Source: Adiantum capillus-veneris (taxonomy: Eukaryota > Streptophyta > Polypodiopsida > Polypodiales > Pteridaceae). Taken from it: a DNA stretch of 60,000 nt. Position 1 is the stretch's first letter. The number at the start of each line of letters is the position of its first letter. The stretch is taken from NCBI GenBank assembly GCA_014529385.2, contig CM043962.1, positions 48,950,098 through 49,010,097 on the forward strand, given 5' to 3'. This document shows positions 23,024 to 35,700 of this stretch, piece by piece. The notes beneath the pieces are model-generated. The model saw only the letters and a list, made by a program, of their open reading frames with translations, was not told the DNA's origin and ran no database searches. Position numbers and translations under genes: made by a program.

Positions 23024-23952
23024 TCTTACCAAGCTTATTGTTCGGGGTCTTTTTCCCGGCCAAGAACCTTGGAAGATGCTTCTTCAGGCCGCTCTTTGCA
23101 CAGCAACTCCACGCCTCGGCACTAGAGATGGTCATACTTGGCATACAGGGTATCGTTTTCTCTTTACGGATGCCCCCTTGTCCACCAGCACTCTCTCACC
23201 CTTCATCCGATCACTCCTTCAGATTTGGGTTTCCATGCGACGAGCTCTCATACACTCACCTCCCTCATGTCGTGAGGAGATTGAGCGCCAGCCTCTCATT
23301 TGGAATGATGCAGTTCTTGATTCTTCGGTTAACCCACCCCGTCAGCTTGGAGAGAGGACTCACATTGACTGGGCTGCTTGGGACACTGGCCTTGCTGCCT
23401 CTATGCGGTTGTTTCATGAGACGCGTATGCTGGATGCAGATTTTGTAGCAGAACATTATGACATTGGTCGCGGGGTGACAGACAGACTACTTGAGATTGA
23501 CTCCGCCGTTCCTTCACAGTGGGACGTAGTCATGCAAGGCACGGTTCAGATGCTAGATTGACATATGCTACCACCTCTCCGCACCTTGTCTACCCCGGCG
23601 CTTGATGGGAGGCCATACGAGTAGTTGGCTCTCGCGGGAAGCGGCGTTGTGTTGACCCCCGTTTCGCATCCGCTGAGAGTGGCATTGGTCTCACTCTAAC
23701 CCCACCGGTGCACATGTATCATTTTTTGAGTACAATGTCAGAATTGGAAGATTAGCATTGATGAGACAGCACCCACAGCAGCCCACTCGTATGCGTTTCT
23801 GGTTACATTCAGGTCTCTCCCATGCCTGTCTACAGCAGTTTTGGTCAGCCATCTGGGATTTACATGTGGCTCGTCGTATTTCTTTTTTCATGTGGATGAT
23901 TGCACATGCAGGACTTCCAGTTGGGACTTGGCTAGCTACTATGGGTCATGAT
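23019..23952 (+). pseudogene. LINE ORF2 C-terminal copy A, truncated and deleted
   Basis: Starts in mid-gene right after a GA tract (matching 24508 onward in copy B) and runs through the region between RT and the C-terminal zinc domain. Recognisable are KLIVRGLFPG-like, TPRLGTRDGHTW, PPSCREEIERQPLIWN and WAAWDTGLAASMRLFHETR, then the start of the zf-RVT domain ([20 protein letters not shown]). Compared with copy B it has two internal deletions of about 115 and 75 bp, each at a short repeated sequence (ATGC; GAG/GTGGCATTGG). At 23949-23953 it switches to unrelated element sequence. Non-functional. Confidence 0.85.
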
Positions 23953-26229
23953 CCACCCCGTCAGCTTGGAGAGAGGACTCACATGTTACGCTATTTGCTA
24001 GCTGCTCTTGATGCTATGCGGGAGGCCCTAGAGGTTTTTTGCATTGCTAGTGGCGCACGCATTAATTGGCATAAATCCTATGGGTTACTGGTTGGCAGTG
24101 ATGACATACCTACTTGGGGGGTAGCTGATGGTTTCACATGGCTGCGACCGGGTCAAACATGCAGATATATGGGCTTTCAGGTTGGATTCGATGTTACCTC
24201 ACAGCAGCAGTTTGCACCCGTACTACAGTCTATTCGCAGGAAGATATGCCATTGGTCTTCACGTCATCTGTCGTTGGCTAGCCGTGCATTGGTCGCCAAC
24301 CAGGTCATTCTGGCTACAGTATGGTATACGGCTTCTTGCTGGATGTTACATTCTGGTGTGATAGCTCCGCTCCACCGCTTAGTGCGGAACTTTTTATGGA
24401 GTGGCACAGATGGGACTACTGATACCCGTGCTCGAGTTCGCTGGTCCACGATTATTCGTCCTAGGTCAGAGGGAGGCCTTGGCATTATTGATCCAGAGTT
24501 ACAGAGCTGCGCCCTTCTCACCAAGCTTATTGTTCGGGGTCTTTTTCCCGGACAAGAACCTTGGAAGATGCTTCTTCAGGCCGCTCTTTGCGCAGTGACT
24601 CCACGACTCGGCACTAGAGATGGTCATACTTGGCAGACAGGGTATCGTTTTCTCTTTACTGATGCCCCCTTGTCCACCGCCTCCCTCTCACCCTTCATCC
24701 GATCGCTCCTTCAGATTTGGGTTTCCATGCGACGGGCTATCATACGCTCACCTCCCTCATGTCGTGAGGAGATTGAGCGCCAGCCTCTCATTTGGAATGC
24801 TGCAGTTCTTGATTCTTCGGTTGATCCACCCCGTCAGCTTGGAGAGAGGACTCACATTGATTGGGCTGCTTGGGACACTGGCCCTGCTCCCTCTATGCGG
24901 TTGTTTCATGAGACACGTATGCTGGATGCTGATTTTGTGACAGAACATTATGACATTGGTCGCGGGGTGACAGACAGACTGCTTGAGATTGATTCCGCCG
25001 TTCTTCACAGTGGGATGCAGTCATGAGAGGCACGGTTTAGATGCCTCCCCATTGTGGCTGGGAAGGCCTCTTCGCTCAGAGCACTCTCTTATTAGCTCGT
25101 TTAGACACCATGCTATTCACAGTTGATACTGACCAGTCTGAGGGGATTCATGCTAGATTGACATATGATGCCACCTCTCCGCACCTTGCCCTTCCCGGAG
25201 CTCGATGGGAGGCCATCAGAGTAGTTGGCTCCCACGGGAAGCGTCGTTGTGTTGACCCTCGTTTCGCTTCCGTTGATGTTGCACTTTGGAGGCTTTGGGT
25301 GTGGGAGGGTCATGCCCTATCTCACCTTTATTGGGACAGGCGAGTGGCATTGGCCTCATTGTGACCCCACCGGTGCACCAGTATTCTTCTTTGAGTACAC
25401 TGTCAGGATTGGACGGTTAGCATTGATGAGACAGCAGCTAGAGCAGCCCACTCGTATGCGTTTCTGGTTACATTCAGGCCTCTCCCATGCCTATCTGCAA
25501 CAGTTTTGGTCCGCCATCTTGGATTTACATGCGGCTCGTCGTATTTCTTTTTTCATGTGGATGATTGCACATGCGGGACTTCCAATTGGGACTTGGCTAG
25601 CTACTATGGGTCATGATCCGTTATGTACTCGCTGTCCTTTGCGACTACTTGAGTCACCTGCACACTGTCTTTGGTCATGCTCAGCTTCCCATGTAGTGTG
25701 GCTTGCAGTTTGCTTTCTACTTAGCAGAGCAGGTGTTCAGCATGGATTTCTTACTTGGGGATCTGTCTCATGGTTGATGCCGATGCCCGGCCCCCATCTT
25801 TTCTACGAGGGCTCAGACACAGATCCAGCCTTTATGCTCACATCGGTTGGTTATCGGCGAGGTACTTTGGCTATGCTACCACAGATTGCTTGGCAGGGGG
25901 ATTCTCAGACACGTGATGACGTTTTTTCAGTCATCACTAGTATTACACTATGGAATGTTTGGAGAGCTCGTTGTCTCCACATTCCAAGTGCGGCTCCACA
26001 GCTCCTTCAGGATACCCTCACTGCCATTTGGCTGGACATCATTCATACCCTGATTTGGCAGTGGGATTCTTCCTCAGGTACATCTCGAGCAGCCGAGGCT
26101 CGCCGATTTGCCTTCCTTCGGCGTTGGGCACGATCCCCACTCTTCTTCACACTTACAGGTGGCCAGATTACATGGCGTTATGCCCCTCCTCGGTGGTTTC
26201 TCCTCCACTCATCACACCGACCACCATGA
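23953..26229 (+). pseudogene. LINE ORF2 C-terminal copy B: RT tail, connector and zinc-binding (zf-RVT) domain
   Basis: A 32-bp filler (PPRQLGERTH) leads into the end of a LINE reverse transcriptase (ALEVFCIASGARINWHKSYG, 24030-24089), then the thumb/connector (LASRALVANQVILATVWYTA; WSTIIRPRSEGGLGIIDPE) in one frame to 25026. After a frameshift near 25005-25025 it continues 25041-25364, and after another 25375-26229. The last part holds the zf-RVT domain of plant LINEs: [31 protein letters not shown] (25627-25683; CxxC...HxxxxC), then a C-terminal tail ending PPRWFLLHSSHRPP. Two frameshifts and no catalytic RT part, so inactive. It may belong to the same LINE as the endonuclease relic at 18 kb. 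Confidence 0.9.
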
Positions 26230-26360
26230 GATTGTTCTAGTTGAGTTGTCACTATAGTGGCTCTCCTCCTCACATTCAGCTTGTACACCCCATGTGATAG
26301 GCTATTTTGGCATCCGTTGGGGATTATATTGTACTTAGTAATATACAGCCTGACTTTTTC

Positions 26361-26364
<4 letters not shown>
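26230..26364 (+). mobile_element. LINE 3' untranslated end
   Basis: From the ORF2 stop to TGACTTTTTCCAAAG, which passes directly into AG repeats. No poly-A tail, so the GA tract itself is at the place of the 3' tail. Confidence 0.6.

Positions 26365-26426
<62 letters not shown>
26363..26426. repeat. (GA)n microsatellite at LINE 3' end
   Basis: About 31 GA units. Confidence 0.95.
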
Positions 26427-26428
<2 letters not shown>

Positions 26429-27530
26429 GAGATCTGGGAAAGGCTCTGCATGCCGATAACAATCTATTCATACAAGTGACCAAGGGTGGTCCGGCATAGA
26501 ACTAACATGCCCAATGGATAGACTCGAGGCACACACAATTGCGACTGCTACTGACACTGCCAACTACTCTTGCACACGAGACCACAGACACGGCCTCGAC
26601 ATGTCCATCACCTCCAACATGCTCTAAGAGCATAGATCTGGTGCATCTCCTCCTCACTAGATCTAGATGTGGATCTAGATCTTGGTCAAGGAAACCTACC
26701 ACGACATGGTCGCAAGGGCCATTGATAGGCTTCCTTGAGATGGTACTGCACCGTAGAGATGATTTGTGAGCACTGCTATTGCTGCCCACCAAAAGCGCTA
26801 GGGCTGAGTGCTGCCCTCTGGCTGGGAGAGAAAAACTCTGGGCTGCATGGGAAAAATGCTAGGGTTTCATGCACCCTATGCCCACTGCATCTCCTAGGGC
26901 TGCCCCCTAGGGGCACCCTGTGCTCCCCCAGAGCATGCACATGCTGCTCTCCCCATGCGCTGCTATCACCTATATACCCAACAAGGGTCAGGTCGGCTAG
27001 CCAGCCAGCCATCACGACCAGGTAATAAATGGGGGAGATAGGAAAAAATAGGGTGAAGAGGCAGCAGATGCCCAGTGAAAAATACAGGCAGGGATGGGAA
27101 AAATACTCCAACCGTGTAGGAGCCTAATGGCCATGGAACATAGCCAAAAAATTTCAAGGCTAAACATGGCTAGACATAACGTGACATGAGAAACCTACCT
27201 CACACTTGTCGGGCACAGTCACAAACTAACCCTCACTCTCTAGCGCATGTCCCTAGGAGAAACTGGATCCAACTTGACGAATCCAGAGAGATGCCTAAAC
27301 TCTAAGAAGTGGATGACCGAGCAGGAATTAGCATCTTATCCTGAGTTTTCAGAAGGATATGTACAAGCACTACAGTTGAGGACAACTGTTTAGAAGCCAG
27401 AGGGATGTTGCTAAATGGACTATTTTCTTATTTTTTTGAGTAATTTCTTTTTATTAAACTTAGGATATTTAAATGCACCCAAATGTGTGCACTTGAACAA
27501 TAAGGTTAGAAAGTGTAGATCTATTGGAAT
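26427..27530. other. No gene recognised
   Basis: Frames of moderate length (26539-26769 +, 26776-27111 -) lack family resemblance. GC-rich 26780-26960 followed by CACCTATATACCC could be part of an LTR promoter, without further support. Confidence 0.4.
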
Positions 27531-28340
27531 TATTAAAAGCCATAAGGAACGGACAACTCTGATGTGTCATATGATGGGTGACATTAAGCATCGCGAAGGG
27601 GTTGTACCGTTAGTTTGGTAGGAGAGACCGGGAAACGATTATTCTTGATGTGTCACTGATGGGTGACGGGAGCATCAGAAAGGGAATATTTTACTGGTTT
27701 GGCAGGAAACCAGAATTGGAAAAAAGAATATGGGTAAAGACACAAGCACGAGAGTAAAGGTGGGTTCTGAGAAGCTTTTGCTATAAAGCGGAATATTATT
27801 AAGTGTTTTCCGGGAAGAGTGAATGCTTTCCGGCAAGGAATTTGTGTTTGCATTGCATTTGTGGCTGAGAACTGCATCCGGGGACGCCTAGAATGTTACT
27901 GTATATCATCAATTTTCAACTCACTCAGTTTTATTGAGTTTTTGTCCAGATTCAATTTATAAAAAAAAAGCGACCGGCCGTCCACTTAACAAGTGGGTAG
28001 CCCACTTAAAATAATAACTAAGGCCTCTTCAAAAATACCAGCGCTGGCTGAAAAAAAGTAGCATGTGATTTCCCCCCCTCTCTCCTCTCGCCAAAAACAG
28101 CCGCCAGCCCCTCCCCCACTCTAGCGCTATCTCAGACCCCTATTCCGGCCGGCTATTCGTGCCAGGTGCTGGATGGAGCCTATAAAATTAGCCCATGCTC
28201 TCTCCCAGTCTACTAGAAGCACCAACGCTAGTTGCAAGGAGCACGTCCGACAGGAATCTGCAAGTGATCAGGAGGGCCAGGTGCCAATTGTGAATACTCA
28301 ATACGAGTAGGTGTTTTGTGTTTGTGCTTTTGCAGGTCCT
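27530..28340 (+). repeat. LTR-like repeat, plus copy of an inverted pair
   Basis: Matches the reverse complement of about 38330-38935. Landmarks: GATGTGTCATATGATGGGTG, GCATCGCGAAGGGGTTGT, GATGGGTGACGGGAGCAT, CCACTTAACAAGTGGG and a TATA-like GGAGCCTATAAAATTAGCCC at about 28173-28192 (GGGAGCTTATAAATGAAACC in the partner). The TATA element near the end suggests the U3 part of an LTR. The tandem unit TGATGTGTCA...GATGGGTGAC is repeated twice within it. Confidence 0.55.
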
Positions 28341-28414
28341 CCCTCACGGAAGAGCAAAGAGGCCTCGGCCTAAGGGGTCTAGTCAAATGCATCACAAGTT
28401 TGTGAGATACAATG

Positions 28415-28660
28415 AAAACTGTCACAGACGGGAGCGCACACAAATAATCAACAAGCTGAAAATAAATAAACTTTCAACTCAAAAGAGATGAGGGAGAAGA
28501 TCTACACAGTATTTGAGACCACAAGATGGGTTGGTCCCCCCTCTTAAAGAGAATCTTTATTAGGGAGAATCTTTTTACAAGCACAAGAACCGGAGTGACC
28601 ACTCCGTTCTAAATTATCGGACTCGATGGTCGATTCCTTCAGCTCTCAAATCTGTTTCCG
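28415..28660 (+). repeat. Dispersed repeat, copy 1
   Basis: Starts CTGTCACAGACGGGAGCGCA (compare CTGTCACAAACAGGAGTGCA at 36970) and contains AAGATGGGTTGGTCCCC followed by a C-rich run and a TTTATTAGGGAGAATC segment that recurs in altered form at 37540-37640. Probably pieces of one element, split in the second locus by other sequence. Confidence 0.55.
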
Positions 28661-28699
28661 TCCATTCCCAGAGCGTGAAGCCCTACTTACCGTTCCCGA

Positions 28700-29746
28700 C
28701 TCCATTCCCGCAATCTTTGATAGAATATTTCACTTCATTGGCACTTCTCTACCTTCTCTGGTTTAAGTCAGTTTGTTCCATTGTTTGTATCTAATATGAT
28801 TCAGCTTTTGCAGATTTTGGTTGTTCCTAGGCATATTGTTGATCGCTAGTCTAAATTGGATATACTACTCTCGCAATCATTGTTTTGCTACGCACTGATA
28901 GATGATATCCATGCGGCCATGGCTAGATAAATGCTACCAACATCCTCAACCCCCTAAGACCCACCCTGTGTATAAAATGCAATGGTTGCAGTATCAGCCT
29001 TGTATAAAAGTTGCATATCTGGTCCTGTGTGAAAGCCAACATAAAGTTCCCCACGTAATATTTTTGAACATTGGCGCTCTGTAAAAGAGCGACTGGCCTC
29101 TCTCTAAACCAACTGTGCAGTCTCACAAGCCCATGAATATTGGCTTGGAATAAAAAAATGGCGTCTAATACATTGTAACCTGGCATTGCCATTTGAGCCA
29201 GCCAATTCCCAACCACTAAAGTGTAATGTGCTGTTCTTTCCATTACCAGAAAGTGTCTTTTCATGGAGTAGGTCCATTTGAATTAGGAGTCTGTTTAGTC
29301 CGGCTTCCACTTTCCACCAAATGCTTCGATAGTCGCTTAGAAGACTGGTCTTTTTAAGCAGTGATTGTATCATTGGAGTGCTTCTTTCGAGTGACATGCA
29401 TGGATTTCAAATTCTAACTTTGCTACTATGATTGCAAAAGTCATCATATGTTGTAGTTTGCTGGAATCTCTGCCATAGAATTACTAATGTTAAATGGGTC
29501 CTCTTCATTGGGTGTTGTCATTTATGATTTTCAATGAAACAAATGCTCTAAATCTAAACTTATTTGGATTTTGGGCTTTTGGGGGACATGCATAATTATC
29601 AAATTCAGATTTTGCTAATATCATACAATATTGAAATACGTGGAATCATTAATGCCAATTGGGTCCTCTTTATGGGTATTGTCAATCATGAAGATCAATG
29701 AAAAACATGCCCTTAGTCATGTAAAGTTCTTTTGGTTTTGTTATAG
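28700..29746. other. Intron 1 or upstream region of the RBL15-like gene
   Basis: The first visible exon (29747) starts after a splice acceptor and at the residue that follows the short first exon in Arabidopsis RBL15, so the start codon must lie upstream. I could not place that short exon; the region is AT-rich and non-coding in appearance. Confidence 0.6.
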
Positions 29747-32700
29747 GCAAGCTTGAGCACTAGGGTGTCTCAATGGTGGACAGCTGTACCTTTCGTCACT
29801 TCAGCAATCGTACTATTATGCGGAATTATTTACACTGTCTGTTTACTATTTGGATATGACTCCTTTTACCAAGTCTGTTTCCTGCCCTCCTCTATTACAG
29901 CAAAATTTGAAGGTACATTGTAGCATGCAAAGTACTGCTTTAGGCCAATGTTCAACTCTTTAAATAGCTGGGTTCCTTTGAATGCAGTGTACAGGACTTA
30001 CACATCAACATTATTTCATGTGTCGATATTGCATTTGTTCTTCAACATGCTGGCACTTGTTCCAATTGGCAGTGGGCTTGAGCGCATCTTGGGATCAGTC
30101 CGATACTCACATGTTCTCTTCCTCATTGCAACATTCAATGGGGTGTTGCACTGGCTGTTTGCCTTACTTGCTGCTCACAATCCTCTCGGTTCATATACCT
30201 ATTTTATGAATGAATGCAGTGTTGGTTTCTCGGGGATGATTTTTGCCATGATAGTGATGGAGACGAGTCTTAGTGGGGTGCAGAACCGCAGGTTAGAATT
30301 ACAGTTCTGCCCAATGTCAGTCTAAACTGTTGTTATAAAGCTGCCTTTAGTTCAACCTTTGTTGATATTTTTGTACATTCTGTGCAGTATATTTGGTTTC
30401 TTCAATGTACCAGCAACGTGGTAAGCTTTATGTTGTGCTTATATATGTGAACTTGGACAAAATGTATGGGGATTCTTATTTAAAAGTGTGCTTGTTTCCA
30501 ATTGTATTGATTTGTGTTGCAGGTATGCTTGGATTTTACTCATATTATTTCAGCTTTTGATGCCGAATGTCTCCTTGCTTGGACATCTATGTGGCATTTT
30601 GTCAGGATTTGCATGTTAGTTAAGCTCCTTATTTGAACAAAGCTCCTTTTGATTCAATTTGAATGTGACGTGAATTTATTGACAAGAAAATGATTTAGTC
30701 GAACCAAGTGGCTGCTGAGCCCTGGCATGCAGTGCAGTACAGAGTGGATAATGAGCCAGCACTGCTGTGGTTTTTTTGTTGCAAATTCTGAAGTAGCTCT
30801 GCTAAGGTTTAACGAACACATTGCGTGATGCTTCTATAGATACCTATGGCGTCTTCAATCCACTAACTTTTGGTTCCTCTACATATTCCACTTTGGAGAG
30901 TTCTTGGCTTCTGGTAACTATTTCCAATCATCTCCTTATTTTTTTTGGCTCGTAGTTGATTTTTGTGGATTTACACATACACATTTGTGATTGAGTTTAC
31001 TTGCGCCAAAAAAAGAAGATTCTTTTATTAGTTTTTAATCTGTCCAACGGGCTACAAAAGATTCTCATGAGCAATCAGAGGAAGAGTACGGCCCACCTCG
31101 GCCTACTCAGTTCGAGATTGAAGAGATGGAACGTCGACAATTGGTTGACAAGGCAACAAAGCAGATGATTAAAATTGCGAAGGATCCAAAATTTGCAAAA
31201 TCTTTGTCTCAGCAATCCCTCACAGAAGTACACACCTCAGTGGCAGAAGGCCACAGAGCCACCCATCAAACCGGCAATCAAGAAACCTCCTTCTCCGAGG
31301 ATGTTTACAGAGCAAGAATTACAAGAGGCGGTTCAAACATAGATTAGCCGGCTTTTGGACGCAAACAACAAATTTAAAAAGCACAAGAAAGGAGGTTATT
31401 TGGGTCGTCAATCTTCTTTTGCATCGGCAAGAAAGTAGAAGAAGCGTGTACGATTTGAAGGACTACCCAATTCTTCATCTTCTTCTTCTTTTGACAATTC
31501 TTCTAGCTCTTCTGACTCGAGCGAAAAAGACAGAAAAGGCAAAAAGAGAAGCAAAAAGCAAAGCTTCGGAAAGGGCAAGAAAAAGGCAAAGAAGCCTAGA
31601 TTCCGCCCCGTTTCTGACAGTTCTATAGAGGAGTCATTCTTAGATAGTTCGGACTCCGATGATCACACGTTTTATGCAAAGAAGAAGCATTTTTTACAAG
31701 GCCAACCAATATGACTTCCTCGAAGATAAAAGCAAGAACGTAAAAGAATTTAAAGAAGGTGGAGAGTCGATTAAGTTTGACTCTTTTTCTGGATTCCGAG
31801 ATGCTCTGAGGGCTTTGGCCTTCATTTAGCAATTTGACATAGCTTTCTCTGGAGGGCATTACTCAGAGCACTCAAAGATTAGGAGGGCTACATCTTTCTT
31901 CAAAGGAAATGCACGAACGTGGTGGTCCACCCTTCTTTTGAGGAAGGAAGCTCCAGTTAAATGGTTGAAATTGAAAAGGCTTTTCATTTCTTCTTGGCTG
32001 ACTCGGGAGTACGAACAAGATATACCAATTGCTTAGGATCATCTTCGGATGACCAAGGGAGATTCTTTGGACACTTATTGCGAGAGATTTTGGAACTCTT
32101 TTCTACCAGCCTCTTCATTTAAGAAGGTCTCGTTTAAAGAACAGATTGAGCAGTTTTGCCGCGGACTTCCTACAGAGATCCGAGACTACTGCTTGGAACA
32201 AAAATCAAATTCTATTCAAGAATTGATGGGTCATGCGAAACAAGGTTTTGCAATACATCTAGGCAATTTGCCTTACCCCACTGATGAGATCTTGACTCAG
32301 AGAACCCAACAGACTTTTAAGAGTGAAAGTAGAAAGAGAAAGAGTCCCCAAGAAAAGAAAGACAAGCCAAAGAGTTCGAGAGCAGTAGAGGAACGTGGCA
32401 GAAAAGGCAAGATGAAAGCAGGACTGATTCTAGATTGCATGGGTACTGACCCAAGCACGATTGATGAAAGTACAGAACTTTGCCGAGCTTGGGGCAAAGT
32501 GAAAGATCAAGAAGCCCTGATTTTCTTTGATAGAGGAGCCAAGGCCAACTTCATTTCACCTGAATTGGCGGCATAGCTCGAGATTACACCCGGTCGGATG
32601 GGACCGGATATTCCATACGTGATGGCTACTTGATGAAGAAAACGATCTTGTGCGTTACACAGCCGTTGAGGGAAAAGGTTCTAACCGAATGCCACTGTCC

Positions 32701-35700
32701 ACAATTTACGGGTCACCGCGGCATTGATACCACCTTGAAAGGTGTGGAGCGTTACTTCTTTTGGCGGAGACTCAAGAAGGATGTGGACGACTTCGTACGT
32801 AGTTGCATGGTATGCCAGAAGGTCAAGTTTGACAGGCATAAAGCACAGGGATTGTTACAGCCTTTACCTATTTCCACCCGCCCTTGGGAAAGTATTGCTA
32901 TGGATTTCATTTTCGATCTCGCGAAGACACAGAGTGGGCACGATGGTATCTGGATTATTATCGACAGATTTAGCAAGCCGGATCATTTAGCGAGACTGTT
33001 CATTGCCCAGATATTCGAATTACATGGCATGCCTGAGACAATAGTCTCTGACAGAGATCCCCGATTCACGAGTTTGTTTTGGAAGGCTATTTGGGAGAAC
33101 ATTGGCACACGGTTGCAGTTCTCGTCATCTTTCCACCGGCAGACAGATGGGCAATCTGAGATTGCAAATTCAATCATACTGGATTTATTGAAGTCTTACA
33201 TTTCTGATCAGAAGACTCAATGGGAAAAGTTTTTGCCCTTTGTGGAATTTGCCTACAATAACACGATCCACTCTTCGACGGGGAAGGCGCCATTTGAGAT
33301 TATTGAAGGTGCTACAAAGGTTCCACCCTTCCTTAGCACGAAAGATAAGATTTTTGAAGCCGACCAGTGTTGAGGTAAAGTCGCTCCGCCTTTTGCCTGC
33401 CTGGACGTCCAGTGTCCGGCCGCCCGTCCACGTGTGTACATACCCTTATTCTTCATTACATATGAGAAAGGAGCTCCCCATCTTAAGTCTTGTGAGGCTG
33501 CTCCACCCACACCGGCTTGTGCTCTTCCTCCTTCCCCGCACGCACTGCATCGCGCACGCACACGCGCACACGCGCACTCATCAACCAGTACACGAGGGAC
33601 TTGGACACTGCTTTTGCCAAGGTCCGAGAGGCTTTAGCGAAATCTCAAGAAAGACACAAGAAGGTAGCAGATCAACATCGTCGCGATTTGAAATCAAAGG
33701 AAGACGATTGGGTGCTCTTATGATTTGAGAAGGCACGCCTAAGAAAGAAAAAGGGAAAGGAGCGGCTTTTTCCAAAGCTTAGCATGAGATACTATGGACC
33801 TTTCCAGATAAAAGAAAAGATAAATGATGTCTCCTTTAGAGTGAAGCTGCCCAATACTTGGAGAATTCACAATGCTTTTCATGTGAGTCTCTTGAAGCCT
33901 TTTAAAGGCGATGTGCCTGATGATGGGGAGCCAGATGAGCAACCCGAAGTAAAGGAAAGCGAGGAGATCCTCGTTCCAGAACAGATATTGGTACATAAAG
34001 ATAGAAAGATTAAAGGTAAAGTGATTAGGCGGTTCTTGGTTAAATTCAAGAACTATCATGCATTGGATGCGAACTCGATGGAGGAGGACCTAGCAGATAC
34101 TCCTCAGATTTTGGAACTTTACCTTGAAGCATTCGGTTTAGCAGAGTCTACTCCGATAGAACCCCGATTTCAGAATGGGTGGGCTTGCAGAAGAGGGGAG
34201 TTGCTCCGCTCCTTTGTCAACAGATTACCCCGATTTTTGATATAGAGTCACTGATGGCCCTTTGGGTTTCAGGGATACTGCTGGGCTGACAGTATTCTAC
34301 TGTATGACTTTATGAACTGGAATTCCCGAAAATGAAATTGAAACTGATTGATTTGTACTTGACTTGTTTGAGTGTAGGAACTGAAAGACGAAATGATTGT
34401 AGCATTTCGGTCTCATAAATCTCTATAGACATGATTGCAATATGGATTAGTTAATCGGGCATCTGTGAGGTCGCGACTCGATTGCGATTACTAAATACGT
34501 TGCCGATTAATCATGGTCTGAGATTTGGAATAAATTTGAATGTAATTTGTCGTGTGATGTCCAGTGATGCGACTATTGATTGGTACATGTGCTAGATGTG
34601 TTATGCCTAGTCTAGTGCGTCGGTACTAACAGTCAGTCTGCTAAGACAGTTTATGGCCTCTGTTTGTTTTGCAGACGTAATCGAGGGCGATTACAATTCT
34701 TTCAAGAAGGGGGTATGTCACAAACGGGTGACGTGGCTAACCCCGAACACACACAGGCCAAGAATCCGAGAATTGCGCCGATTGTACGGACAGTCCCGAA
34801 AATCGTGCCGCGATTTGCGATGACACGTGGCAGTTGTATTGACCCGTTTTTACGGCACTGATGACGTGGCAGTACGTTGTACGGAATTCCTGAAATTATG
34901 TTGGCTGATTTTTATGGCAGCTTGTCACAAAGTGATGACGTGGTGGACAACAGAAACCCTAAAATTCTTGCAAAGCCCTAATTTCTGCCAGAAACCCTAA
35001 TTTTCGGAAATCGTGGAGGCTTTTTAAAAATATATATATATATATATAAAATGATGAGCGACGCGAATCTTGCTTTTTCTCTATGCAATGAGAAAGAGAG
35101 AGAGAATGCTTTTGCTTTCAAGTTTTGACTCTCTGTGAGAGAGAGAGCAGTTGCTTTTGATTTGAAGCTTTTGGGGCTTTGCTTTTGGGCATCCCTTGTA
35201 ATCTTTAAATTAGTGGTGAGGGCCTCACTTCTCAGAGCATCTGGACGCAGAGTCTGCGAGTGAAACCCTAACCGCTCTCTTGTACTTCGATGATTGATTA
35301 ATACAAAAAGAAATATCGAAAGGGGCGCCAGTCTTTGGGGCCAATATCTCTAGGCACGGAACTCCGCCGGGCCAGTGCAAATCTATTGTGATCTGTGAAT
35401 TGTTTGAAGTGGTTATTTGGTGCTGTCGTGATTGATTCTTGACTTGGGAGTGTCCAAGTCTGTTACAGTGGTATCAGAGCACGGCCGATTTCTCTTCTAC
35501 GGGAAATCCGATCCCTGAAATTTTTTTCCGCGGCACCTATGGCTTCAGACAATGATCAGTCGACTCCCTCTGCATTTGGAGATGCGGGCAGGGATCACAA
35601 TGAAGATTTTGGCACGGAGTATGGCCCGCCTAGGCCTACTCCAGCGGAGCAGCGAGAGATGAGCGTCGAAAATTGATTTTGATACTAAAGTCACTGATGT

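Noticed and set aside
26776-27111. 111-codon minus-strand frame
   Set aside because: GC-rich composition effect; overlapping frames on both strands and no motif.
28923-29264. 113-codon minus-strand frame upstream of the RBL15 exons
   Set aside because: No family resemblance; probably intron or upstream sequence of the plus-strand gene.
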